A program made the translations under genes and the position numbers. This document shows, piece after piece, positions 1 through 6,381 of a DNA stretch of 32,472 bases. The stretch is from Candidatus Parcubacteria bacterium (GTDB lineage: Bacteria > Patescibacteriota > Saccharimonadia > Saccharimonadales > Saccharimonadaceae). The stretch is taken from assembly GCA_023391075.1 (NCBI GenBank), contig JAEWBQ010000018.1, forward strand, positions 1 through 32,472, in the 5' to 3' direction. The notes beneath the pieces are model-generated. The model had not been told where the DNA came from, searched no databases, and saw only the letters and a program-made list of their open reading frames with translations. Position 1 is the first letter of the stretch; each line of letters opens with the position of its first letter.

Positions 1-2
1 CT

Positions 3-515
3 ACAGTGTTCGGCCCCATATACCTACCTATTATTTTGCTTATCGTAATTATCGTCTGGATTATAACGGCAAAGCATGTCTGGCGACCGCTGCTGCTTGC
101 CGGATTCATGATACTTGGGGTCGTCATCGTGCAGGTGCTCGCTCATATAGTCGGCAGGGCTCGGCCACCGATCGACCTCATGCTTCTAGGCGCTGATCAT
201 ACGTTCTCGTTTCCTTCGGGTCACGTTATGGGCGTCTCAGACTTCTTCCTGATTACGTCATACCTATTGATCTCGCGTAATCCAACCCGGCGCCGCATCA
301 GTATCGGTATCATCGTTACGTTGTTTGCAATCGGCATTCAGATTATCAGCCGTCTATACCTCGGTTACCACTGGATGTCAGATACGCTTACCTCAGTCTC
401 ACTAGCATTAGTTATGCTGAGCTTGGTCGTCTTGATTGACACATGGCGCACCGTCCGAATCCCTGGCGAGCGCATAAAGGGCAAGTACTCAAAGCCCCAG
501 ACAGATCAGACTTAG
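3..515 (+). CDS. PAP2-family phosphatase, 5' end missing
   Basis: Integral membrane phosphatase of the PAP2 (type 2 phosphatidic acid phosphatase) superfamily; relatives dephosphorylate lipid phosphates such as undecaprenyl pyrophosphate. Counting from the GTG at position 6, the motifs are RARPP (51-55), PSGH (70-73) and SRLYLGYHWMSD (115-126), which supply the expected Arg, Ser, His and Asp. The Lys usually found seven residues before the RP pair is Ala here. The frame is open to the window edge and the usual N-terminal membrane segments are missing, so the true start is probably upstream. At least four membrane helices are visible. Family is clear; substrate cannot be told. Confidence 0.85.
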   Translation, partial: TVFGPIYLPIILLIVIIVWIITAKHVWRPLLLAGFMILGVVIVQVLAHIVGRARPPIDLMLLGADHTFSFPSGHVMGVSDFFLITSYLLISRNPTRRRISIGIIVTLFAIGIQIISRLYLGYHWMSDTLTSVSLALVMLSLVVLIDTWRTVRIPGERIKGKYSKPQTDQT

Positions 516-531
516 TAGCGTCCAGGTGATC

Positions 532-1365
532 ATGAACCTACACACCCTTATCAAAAGACCGACGAAAACAGCGGCAAAAATAATTAACCGCAATCGTCAC
601 ATCGAATTATTAGCTCGATTCGGGTATGTTAGCAACGGCATCATTCATGGCCTCATTGGATCAGCAGTCATTACGCTTGCATTTGGTAGCGTAATAGAAG
701 CCGACCAATCGGGCGTTCTAAGTCCTTTAGGGAATTCAATGTACGGTAAGGCGCTTTTACTGACGATCTGTGTGGGACTTGTATCACTCAGTATATGGAA
801 GATTTCAGCCGTTATCTTGATGCGCGGCAAAAAGCGCAAGAATGTTCACAAACGCCAGATTGAAGAAAGTGGCAAGGGACTTATATATTTGATCATTGGC
901 CTGAGTTCAGCGACGTATCTTTTTAATAAGGCTTCGGCCTCCCAGTCATCGGCCGCGACATCTCAGCATGTGGCACAACAGTTACTCACTTCGACGCCCG
1001 GACTGGTGCTTCTCTATGGAATAACTGTCGGCCTCGTCACTGCCGGCGCTCTGCTGATTTATCATGGTGCCTCACGGCGGTTTCTGGATAGTTTAGATAG
1101 TGAAGTGCATGTCGTACTTAACCATGTCGCAGTTTGGTGCGGTGTCGTAGGTTATGTCACAAAGGGAATCATGTTCATAGTGCTCGGCGGCGTGTTTTTT
1201 AGCGCAGCAATTTCACTTGATCCAAGCAGAGCAAGCGGTCTCGACGGAGCATTCAAAAGCTTCTCCGCCTTTGCCTTTGGCGCACCACTCCTTTTCTTAG
1301 TCGGTCTCGGGTTTATCATGCATGCGGTTTACAGTATTGCACGGGCGCGACTTGCTGAAATGTAA
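532..1365 (+). CDS. DUF1206 membrane protein
   Basis: A 277-residue membrane protein with three divergent copies of the DUF1206 unit, each an Arg/Gly-rich entry followed by a helical hairpin: ARFGYVSNGIIHGLIGS (about 28-44), EESGKGLIYLIIGLSS (about 112-127) and WCGVVGYVTKGIMFIVLGG (about 203-221). The function of the family is unknown. The reading frame opens with a GTG at 526, but the ATG at 532 is preferred because AGGTGATC directly before it can act as the ribosome binding site. It begins 16 bases after the PAP2 gene and is probably co-transcribed with it. Confidence 0.8.
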   Translation: MNLHTLIKRPTKTAAKIINRNRHIELLARFGYVSNGIIHGLIGSAVITLAFGSVIEADQSGVLSPLGNSMYGKALLLTICVGLVSLSIWKISAVILMRGKKRKNVHKRQIEESGKGLIYLIIGLSSATYLFNKASASQSSAATSQHVAQQLLTSTPGLVLLYGITVGLVTAGALLIYHGASRRFLDSLDSEVHVVLNHVAVWCGVVGYVTKGIMFIVLGGVFFSAAISLDPSRASGLDGAFKSFSAFAFGAPLLFLVGLGFIMHAVYSIARARLAEM

Positions 1366-1403
1366 CGAAGGCTTTCTCTACAATAGGAAGCCATCTTGTT
1401 TGA

Positions 1404-1409
1404 TATACT
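1404..1409 (+). promoter_or_regulatory. extended -10 promoter of the 1439 gene
   Basis: TATACT preceded by TG-A, an extended -10. The predicted start near 1416 leaves a leader of about 23 nt containing AAGG just before the ATG at 1439. This is a leadered unit, unlike the leaderless ones that follow. Confidence 0.55.
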
Positions 1410-1438
1410 CAAGATACGACGTGAGGCTCAAAGGCATT

Positions 1439-1675
1439 ATGAAAAAGATTATTATGACAGTAGTAAAATCGTTAGTCATTCTGTTTGGTGCCGGCATTTT
1501 GACATACGCTCTGAACGATTTCTTTACGCCACACATGGCAGGAACGGACGCCGGTCAAAGTGATGCTCTCATCGGCATGGCTATACTGGGGGTTATTGGC
1601 ATCGTCTTGATTATTCTTCCTGCTGTTTCTATTTACAGGTCGGTAAAGAAAGAAGCGAGCAGCAGTCTTTCTTAG
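1439..1675 (+). CDS. small two-helix membrane protein
   Basis: A 78-residue hypothetical protein with two predicted membrane helices (about residues 4-25 and 45-70) and a short charged C-terminal tail (RSVKKEASSS). The frame is open from 1322, but an upstream start would overlap the DUF1206 gene. The ATG at 1439 follows AAGG by five bases and a TGATATACT promoter, so it is chosen. No family was recognised. Confidence 0.6.
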   Translation: MKKIIMTVVKSLVILFGAGILTYALNDFFTPHMAGTDAGQSDALIGMAILGVIGIVLIILPAVSIYRSVKKEASSSLS

Positions 1676-1750
1676 CACTTGCGCTAGGGGCTCCATAGAG
1701 CGTATGCCTAAAGCCTCCCTGTGATGAACTTTTGGCCTAGCGCATTCTGC

Positions 1751-1756
1751 TATGAT
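1751..1756 (+). promoter_or_regulatory. -10 box, leaderless, for the SGNH hydrolase
   Basis: TATGAT preceded by TGC, then exactly six bases, then the ATG at 1763. Transcription should start on the start codon. No ribosome binding site or clear -35 is visible. Confidence 0.7.
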
Positions 1757-1762
1757 ATACCC

Positions 1763-2440
1763 ATGAACATCAACGCAAACGCCATCACCGTACTGGCATA
1801 TGGTGATTCAAATACGTACGGACAAAAACCAGATAGAAGTGGGCGCTTTGATTCGTCCACGAGATGGACGGGCGTGCTGCAGGCCCAGCTTGGCGACTCG
1901 TGCTACGTCATAGAAGAGGGGCTGGGCGGACGCACGACAGACCTCGATCATCCCAATCCGAATAAGCCAAATCGTAACGGCCTGTCCTACTTTGCTGCGT
2001 GCCTCGAGAGCCACAGTCCGCTTGATATTATAATTATCATGCTTGGGATGAATGACTTCAAAACAGTATATAACCGTAGTACAGAGGATATTAGCGAGGC
2101 CTTGGCGAAGTACCTTGATTGCGTGAATACCGCGTATGCAGATGCCTCCAAGAAGCCGAGTATCCTTCTGGTCAGTCCACCGTACATGGATGATACGGCG
2201 TCTGAATTCTATACCAGCATGCCGACGCCTGGTGCGTATGATGAGACGTCAATTCAAAAATCACATGAGCTGGCATCGCATATACGTAACCTCGCAGACA
2301 CCACTGGTTCATATTTCTTTGATTCCGCACAGGTCGCAGCCGCCGGCATGGACGGTGTTCACTTATCGGAGCAGTCGCACGGCAGACTAGGAAGAAGCAT
2401 AGCGCCGGTGGTTCAATTAATGAGCAGCGAACGAACATAG
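1763..2440 (+). CDS. SGNH/GDSL-family hydrolase
   Basis: A 225-residue esterase or lipase-like enzyme of the SGNH fold. Block I is GDSNTYG (14-20) with nucleophile Ser16; block III is GMND (95-98) with oxyanion Asn97; block V is DGVHLS (197-202) with Asp197 and His200. All four signature residues are present, so it should be active on an ester or acyl bond; relatives act on aryl esters or acetylated sugars. There is no signal peptide if the ATG at 1763 is used, which suggests a cytoplasmic enzyme. An upstream in-frame ATG at 1721 is rejected because the promoter lies inside that extension. Confidence 0.85.
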   Translation: MNINANAITVLAYGDSNTYGQKPDRSGRFDSSTRWTGVLQAQLGDSCYVIEEGLGGRTTDLDHPNPNKPNRNGLSYFAACLESHSPLDIIIIMLGMNDFKTVYNRSTEDISEALAKYLDCVNTAYADASKKPSILLVSPPYMDDTASEFYTSMPTPGAYDETSIQKSHELASHIRNLADTTGSYFFDSAQVAAAGMDGVHLSEQSHGRLGRSIAPVVQLMSSERT

Positions 2441-2452
2441 TGAATCGTTTGC

Positions 2453-2458
2453 TATGAT
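2453..2458 (+). promoter_or_regulatory. -10 box, leaderless, for the 2465 gene
   Basis: TATGAT preceded by TGC, six bases before the ATG at 2465. It has the same TGCTATGAT core as the promoter at 1751. Confidence 0.7.
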
Positions 2459-2464
2459 TATTAC

Positions 2465-2986
2465 ATGACTCAAAAAGTTAAAACTCAGAAAACGACATTC
2501 CGCATAAAAAGAGAATTTGTACTTTGGAGTGCGATCGTACTCTTATTGATTCTTCAAGGTGGCACGATTTGGTACCTCACGCAACTGAAAAAAACCGAAA
2601 AACTCATGAGTCAGGCTCATTTAACTATGTTGATACGGCAGGCCGAAGAAGACCGTTATAAATCTCCTGTTATCGACGTCGAGAAGGGCAGAGTATATAT
2701 TCCCGAGCTACGAAGCTACTTACCCCTCAATTCTACAACCCGCGACCTCCGGTACAACTACGTTGCCGGTAACAGTAATATGCTCATACTCAGTCTCAGT
2801 GGGGTCGTAGGGCACCAATCTGACACAGATGATCCGACCTGTGATCAAATGGTCAGGCTTGCGGCTACGACGACAACTAGCCCGATGCAATATCAGGCGA
2901 CACATGATACAAAACAATGCAAAATATATGCCGGCCACGATATCAATGCTCTCGCAGAAGCAGCAAAAATGATTCAACAATATTAA
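2465..2986 (+). CDS. single-pass membrane protein of unknown function
   Basis: A 173-residue protein with a Lys/Arg-rich N-terminus (1-18), one membrane helix (about 19-38) and a probable extracytoplasmic domain. Two cysteines near the C-terminus (in PTCDQ and KQCKI) could form a disulfide. The central stretch VIDVEKGRVYIPELRSYLPL suggests beta structure. No family was recognised. It has its own promoter and is separated from the next gene by 157 bases that contain a repeat arrangement described separately. Confidence 0.65.
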   Translation: MTQKVKTQKTTFRIKREFVLWSAIVLLLILQGGTIWYLTQLKKTEKLMSQAHLTMLIRQAEEDRYKSPVIDVEKGRVYIPELRSYLPLNSTTRDLRYNYVAGNSNMLILSLSGVVGHQSDTDDPTCDQMVRLAATTTTSPMQYQATHDTKQCKIYAGHDINALAEAAKMIQQY

Positions 2987-3064
2987 CCAAAATCTGTCGT
3001 CTCCTATCAACTGAGGCTGAGCTATCCATAACCCAAAAAACAGTCGTGCGGAGAAGAAACGTAT

Positions 3065-3132
3065 CGTAACGAAGGACACTACCAAACGGTAATTTTTCGA
3101 ATCAACTCCAGGTGGAGGTCGTTACGTTTGGT
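3065..3132. repeat. two interleaved inverted repeats before the Nudix gene
   Basis: CGTAACGA (3065-3072) is the reverse complement of TCGTTACG (3119-3126), and ACCAAACG (3081-3088) of CGTTTGGT (3125-3132). The order is a, b, a', b', which as RNA would be pseudoknot-like. The last arm touches the -10 box of the Nudix promoter. It could be an operator or chance. Confidence 0.3.
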
Positions 3133-3137
3133 ATCAT
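3132..3137 (+). promoter_or_regulatory. -10 box, leaderless, for the Nudix gene
   Basis: TATCAT preceded by TGG, six bases before the ATG at 3144. Confidence 0.65.
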
Positions 3138-3143
3138 AAAGCT

Positions 3144-3647
3144 ATGCCTCTTATCGATGAACCCTTCTCATTCAACTACTTTGGACACACGATCGTCGCG
3201 CGTTCTGTCGGCCCTAGTATCATGCCCAGCATCAGCAAGCTCGTGACCGCGCATGTAATACCCTTTGATAGTGATAGTAATGTAGTCGCCGTCAATATCA
3301 CGAATAGAGGGTGGGATATACCCGGTGGCCATATAGACGAGGGCGAGCTCTCCCCATTAACAACCCTGCGTCGTGAGGCCGACGAAGAAGCCCAAATAAC
3401 AGTCGCGACTCCTATCCTCATAGACATCCTCGATCTTAAAAGCGAGACACTGAGCTATTTAACCGCCAAGCCATACATGGTGCTGTATGCTGCACGAATA
3501 GATACAATACGTGAGTTTACGCCAAACGATGAGGTGTCGGCCCGTCAGACTATGGAACCAGATAGATTTATCGAAAACTACTTTGGCTACAAGCCATATG
3601 CCGCCCAAATGATGAAAGCGGCTATGAATGCGCTTTCCATACGGTAG
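3144..3647 (+). CDS. Nudix hydrolase
   Basis: A 167-residue Nudix-family pyrophosphohydrolase, probably acting on a nucleoside diphosphate derivative. The Nudix box runs from Gly62: GHIDEGE, then LSPLTTLR, then READEEAQ. The metal-binding Glu residues of READEE are in place. Between the first Glu and the RE pair there are eight residues instead of the canonical seven, and the Gly after EE is replaced by Gln, so this is a non-standard box. The N-terminal 50 residues are not diagnostic. The enzyme looks cytoplasmic. The substrate cannot be predicted. Confidence 0.8.
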   Translation: MPLIDEPFSFNYFGHTIVARSVGPSIMPSISKLVTAHVIPFDSDSNVVAVNITNRGWDIPGGHIDEGELSPLTTLRREADEEAQITVATPILIDILDLKSETLSYLTAKPYMVLYAARIDTIREFTPNDEVSARQTMEPDRFIENYFGYKPYAAQMMKAAMNALSIR

Positions 3648-3655
3648 TCCTTTGC

Positions 3656-3661
3656 TATACT
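3656..3661 (+). promoter_or_regulatory. -10 box, leaderless, for the 3668 gene
   Basis: TTTGCTATACT with the TATACT hexamer six bases before the ATG at 3668; extended -10 (TGC). Confidence 0.7.
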
Positions 3662-3667
3662 ACGCAT

Positions 3668-3871
3668 ATGATCCTCAAACTAATCGGCAACTTCCTCTAT
3701 TTCATCGGCGCACTCATGGTAGTGGTTCCGATTATCGTCCTGCTGGCAACGGGCGGAATGGCCATACTTGCCGGTTACGGACTGCTGCTTATTCCTGCAC
3801 TAGGCATCGCCATCGCTATCATCGGTAAGAAAATACTAAAGGACAGCAAAAGAGTAGAACAAAACAGATGA
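3668..3871 (+). CDS. small membrane protein
   Basis: A 67-residue protein with two long hydrophobic stretches (about 5-27 and 30-52) separated by a Gly-rich turn, ending in a basic tail (KKILKDSKRVEQNR). No family was recognised. It is the first gene of a two-gene unit: its TGA stop overlaps the ATG of the next gene (ATGA at 3868-3871), so the two are probably translationally coupled. Confidence 0.65.
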   Translation: MILKLIGNFLYFIGALMVVVPIIVLLATGGMAILAGYGLLLIPALGIAIAIIGKKILKDSKRVEQNR

Positions 3872-4128
3872 TAAGTCCTATGACAAGGAATCAAAAAATT
3901 ACTGTGATTACACTCGGCGTGCTACTGGCAATCGCTGTACTAGTAGTCACTGTTTTGTTTGCAACCCCGAAAGTTATCTACACGAACGGTAGTTTTTATA
4001 AACAAGATCCTCGCTACTCGCCAAGCATACCAGGCAAACATGGCATCATCACAGGGTGTACGGCATTGTCGCCTGAGTGCGGCGCGTGCCCACTCGTACG
4101 AGGTAATGTGTGCTATACGGCTCTGTAA
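3868..4128 (+). CDS. membrane-anchored small Cys-rich protein
   Basis: An 86-residue protein with one N-terminal hydrophobic helix (about 10-32), probably a signal anchor, followed by an exposed segment. The C-terminal 25 residues carry four cysteines spaced C-x6-C-x2-C-x7-C (from the GCTALSPEC region to the end), which could bind a metal or form two disulfides. The start overlaps the stop of the upstream membrane protein by four bases, pointing to coupled synthesis and perhaps a joint complex. An in-frame ATG at 3880 is a possible alternative. No known family was recognised. Confidence 0.6.
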   Translation: MISPMTRNQKITVITLGVLLAIAVLVVTVLFATPKVIYTNGSFYKQDPRYSPSIPGKHGIITGCTALSPECGACPLVRGNVCYTAL

Positions 4129-4157
4129 CAGATACCTCGGCTTCGGACATATTTTGC

Positions 4158-4163
4158 TACAAT
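4158..4163 (+). promoter_or_regulatory. -10 box, leaderless, for the 4170 gene
   Basis: TTTTGCTACAAT with TACAAT six bases before the ATG at 4170. It lies downstream of the preceding stop codon and excludes the longer frame from 4110. Confidence 0.7.
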
Positions 4164-4169
4164 AATCGC

Positions 4170-4370
4170 ATGAACGACAGCGTGAAAATAATCTATACCA
4201 ATTGGAAAGGCGAGACTGCCGAACGGACCATTCGACCTATCGAACTTTGGTTCGGCGAGACAGAGTACCACCCGGAAGCGCAGTGGTTACTCCGAGCACT
4301 CGACCTCGACAAGAATGAAGAGCGGAACTTTGCCATGAAAGACATCAAAGATTGGACGAGCCTCGCCTAG
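4170..4370 (+). CDS. small WYL-like domain protein
   Basis: A 66-residue protein that reads as a stand-alone WYL-type fold: KIIYTNWKGETAERTI, then PIELWFG, then EAQWLLRALDLDKNEERNFAM. This matches the order seen in WYL domains (beta strand, RxI-P motif, W-L-x-A-x-D, R-x-F) that sense ligands in bacterial regulators. There is no helix-turn-helix, so if the assignment is right it is only the sensing half. The start is set by the promoter at 4158-4163. Confidence 0.6.
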   Translation: MNDSVKIIYTNWKGETAERTIRPIELWFGETEYHPEAQWLLRALDLDKNEERNFAMKDIKDWTSLA

Positions 4371-4488
4371 ACGCGAGCCGTCACACTACTGGTCAGCGGG
4401 GCTGACACCTGCGCCAGATTAGGCAAATGGCCGCTCGAGGCGCATACTATAGAATAGATAGCCATATGCTCGTCTAGAAAGAATCCGC

Positions 4489-4551
4489 ATGTCGAAAGAT
4501 AAGGGAAGAAAAGAAATACGTAAGCCTAAAAAAGCCAAGGTGACTGCATAA
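4489..4551 (+). CDS. 20-residue lysine-rich peptide
   Basis: A short open frame encoding a very basic peptide that starts MSKDKGRKEIRK and continues with KPKKAK. It resembles short Lys/Asp N-terminal sequences (MxKDKxxK) of small hypothetical proteins in other bacteria, though this is a weak comparison. Its TAA stop overlaps the ATG of the next gene (TAATG, 4549-4553), the classic geometry of translational coupling. An AGAAAG lies about ten bases upstream. It may be a real peptide or a coupling leader. Confidence 0.4.
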   Translation: MSKDKGRKEIRKPKKAKVTA

Positions 4552-4787
4552 TGGCCGTCGCTACAAAGACTAGGGACTTCCTAGCCTCGCAGGAAGCAGA
4601 AGACATACGAAAAGAATTGTCACGTATGATGAAAGACCCGAACTACAATACGCCCTCGACGTATTCGGCGGCGGCGAAGGGTGATATCCTTTTTGTCGAT
4701 AAACACATGAATTATCTTAGCCTTCACTTAAGCGTCAACCACCAGCAGTACATGTCGAATCTCAAATTAAAGACAAAATATAACTAG
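4551..4787 (+). CDS. small soluble hypothetical protein
   Basis: A 78-residue protein with an N-terminal helical half (TKTRDFLASQEAEDIRKELS) and a C-terminal part with short strands (GDILFVDKHMNYLSLHLS). There is no membrane segment and no recognised family. Translation is probably coupled to the 20-residue Lys-rich frame before it through a TAATG overlap. The 161 bases after it hold a short hairpin (ATTCGT/ACGAAT, around 4846-4860) and the promoter of the next gene. Confidence 0.55.
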   Translation: MAVATKTRDFLASQEAEDIRKELSRMMKDPNYNTPSTYSAAAKGDILFVDKHMNYLSLHLSVNHQQYMSNLKLKTKYN

Positions 4788-4910
4788 GCACTGCGACTCT
4801 GGGATGGTGTAGTTTCGCTGATATATTAATCTTCATTCGGATGCAATTCGTTCTACGAATAGAGTGTCGTATTTGTAATTATCCTTACAGCATATCGTCC
4901 TGTCTCAGCT

Positions 4911-4916
4911 CATAAT
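4911..4916 (+). promoter_or_regulatory. -10 box for the acidic protein gene
   Basis: CATAAT, predicted start near 4923, followed by AAGGAG (4938-4943) five bases before the ATG at 4949. A leadered promoter. Confidence 0.5.
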
Positions 4917-4948
4917 CTCCTTATGTACATCAAGAGGAAGGAGCAACC

Positions 4949-5278
4949 ATGAACAATCAGCAGGATGACGACGGAGACAATCGCCAAATCAATCTACCAG
5001 TCGAAGGCGAAACCGACCTGGACGACACCGCGAATGCGCCGCATCAAACAGAGGAGCTACGCATTTATCAAGACGACTTGGACTACAAAGACTCCGATAC
5101 GGATCCCATTATCGAGGAGTTGACGGACAATCCCGCCGAGGAGTTCGGCATACCTGAGGCTGAGTTCAAACAGGAACTCGATAAATACGCCGGCGATGGC
5201 GAACCAGAAGACGATGATATGCGCGAAGCAATCGAGGATATCGATGAGGACGGCGGCGATCCGACCGCTGGCGCATAG
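4949..5278 (+). CDS. strongly acidic soluble protein
   Basis: A 109-residue protein in which well over a third of residues are Asp or Glu, with acidic runs such as NQQDDDGDN near the start and EPEDDDMREAIEDIDEDGG near the end. The only part that looks ordered is about residues 58-82 (EELTDNPAEEFGIPEAEFK). It has no membrane segment or cysteine. The strong AAGGAG ribosome binding site suggests good expression. Such composition can suit binding to basic partners such as ribosomal proteins or DNA-binding proteins, but no function can be assigned. Confidence 0.65.
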   Translation: MNNQQDDDGDNRQINLPVEGETDLDDTANAPHQTEELRIYQDDLDYKDSDTDPIIEELTDNPAEEFGIPEAEFKQELDKYAGDGEPEDDDMREAIEDIDEDGGDPTAGA

Positions 5279-5321
5279 CATCGTCGATCGACGCGGGGTA
5301 ACAGGAAATTGCAGGGATTGC

Positions 5322-5327
5322 TATACT
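5322..5327 (+). promoter_or_regulatory. -10 box, near-leaderless, for the DUF3817 gene
   Basis: TTGCTATACT, with TATACT eight bases before the ATG at 5336; predicted leader of 0-2 nt. Confidence 0.65.
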
Positions 5328-5335
5328 AGCAAGCA

Positions 5336-5710
5336 ATGAGATTACTGTACCAAATAGGAAGCGCACTAACGAGAACCTATCAGGAGCTCGATAATATTTT
5401 TACCGATCGGGAAGCGTGGTTTTTGTTTCGATGGGCTGCTTGGCTAGAAACTGTCGGCTGGACCCTCCTAATCATCGGCATAGTCTTCCAGGTGAACAAA
5501 TGGCCTAGCAACGACTGGCTTCTTGCCGTCGGAGGTTCACTGCACGGCCTGTTTGTCATCGGGTATATGTGTATTGCGTTTTTCGCACATCGAAGCTTTA
5601 CGCTGAAATGGAGCGTATGGAAAATGCTCATCGCCGAAGCGATCAGTATCGTCCCGTACGGCGCACTCGTCTTCGAGCTCCATGAAGCACGCCGGCGTCG
5701 AATTACCTAA
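5336..5710 (+). CDS. DUF3817 membrane protein
   Basis: A 124-residue membrane protein matching DUF3817: FRWAAWLETVGWTLLIIG (about 31-48) with the conserved Glu, then a short loop, then GGSLHGLFVIGYM (about 66-78) with the conserved His-Gly in a helix, then a third helical segment ending in a basic tail (EARRRRIT). The function of the family is unknown. It is transcribed alone from its own near-leaderless promoter. Confidence 0.75.
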   Translation: MRLLYQIGSALTRTYQELDNIFTDREAWFLFRWAAWLETVGWTLLIIGIVFQVNKWPSNDWLLAVGGSLHGLFVIGYMCIAFFAHRSFTLKWSVWKMLIAEAISIVPYGALVFELHEARRRRIT

Positions 5711-5736
5711 CCCCACTGGACGACATTGCGACATGC

Positions 5737-5742
5737 TATCCT
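5737..5742 (+). promoter_or_regulatory. -10 box, leaderless, for the 5749 gene
   Basis: ATGCTATCCT, with TATCCT six bases before the ATG at 5749. Confidence 0.6.
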
Positions 5743-5748
5743 AAGAAT

Positions 5749-6381
5749 ATGCCGACGACACTCACGCACCGCAAATTCTTCCGCCCCCTGGTTATATTAG
5801 TGGTCATTGCCGCGAGCATATGGATACCGATAGCAGCCTGGACCAACTTCCAATACGCCAGCGCGACGAGCCATCTGCGTACGGTATACCAACAAGAGCT
5901 CTCGCCACTCGTGCCGTATGTCAACCAACTCATGGCGGGCCAGAAACCGACCCAAACTTTCCACTGCGCCACTGAATCTTACACGCCGAGCCAAACGCAA
6001 CTTTACTGCGTCGGGTCTGTGAACTACGCCTATAACCCGACGCCACTGCCTGCGTCAGCTCGTGCAAGTGTCAAAGCGGCCGCCGCCTCCCTAGACAGAA
6101 CCCTCAAAGCCCACGGCTGGGTAGTGGATCGCCCCCAAGATGCCATTACTAGCGTAGAAGGCAGCCTACCATCTAAACCACGCAGCGATGGCTTTGTCGC
6201 CGGTGAAGTACCGTTTCATAAGAACATAGGAGACATCAGCTGTAACTTTGAGGTAGAATTCGATGGCCCCACTGATGGCGTATCGCCGGGTATCATTATC
6301 CCGAACGAATTTTCGTGTCAACAGAACGTCACCTATGCCGACATCCACATGGGATCTCGCAAGCGCACGCTCGGTCCGTAA
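5749..6381 (+). CDS. exported or membrane-anchored Cys-containing protein
   Basis: A 210-residue hypothetical protein. Residues 1-11 are polar and basic, 12-32 form a hydrophobic segment (signal peptide or anchor), and the rest is probably outside the cytoplasm. Four cysteines (in FHCATE, LYCVGS, ISCNFE and FSCQQN) could make two disulfides. A helix (ARASVKAAAASLDRTLKAHG) lies mid-protein, followed by a beta-rich C-terminal part. No family was recognised. Its TAA stop abuts the TAG stop of the convergent GH10 gene (TAACTA at 6379-6384), leaving no room for a terminator. Confidence 0.65.
   Translation: MPTTLTHRKFFRPLVILVVIAASIWIPIAAWTNFQYASATSHLRTVYQQELSPLVPYVNQLMAGQKPTQTFHCATESYTPSQTQLYCVGSVNYAYNPTPLPASARASVKAAAASLDRTLKAHGWVVDRPQDAITSVEGSLPSKPRSDGFVAGEVPFHKNIGDISCNFEVEFDGPTDGVSPGIIIPNEFSCQQNVTYADIHMGSRKRTLGP

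Noticed and set aside
1366..1400. GGCTT/AAGCC repeat after the DUF1206 gene as a terminator
   Set aside because: Only five paired bases with a long loop and no T tract.
4391..4412. Hairpin GTCAGC/GCTGAC after the WYL-like gene, considered as a terminator
   Set aside because: Six-bp stem with a three-base loop and no T tract; too weak to call.
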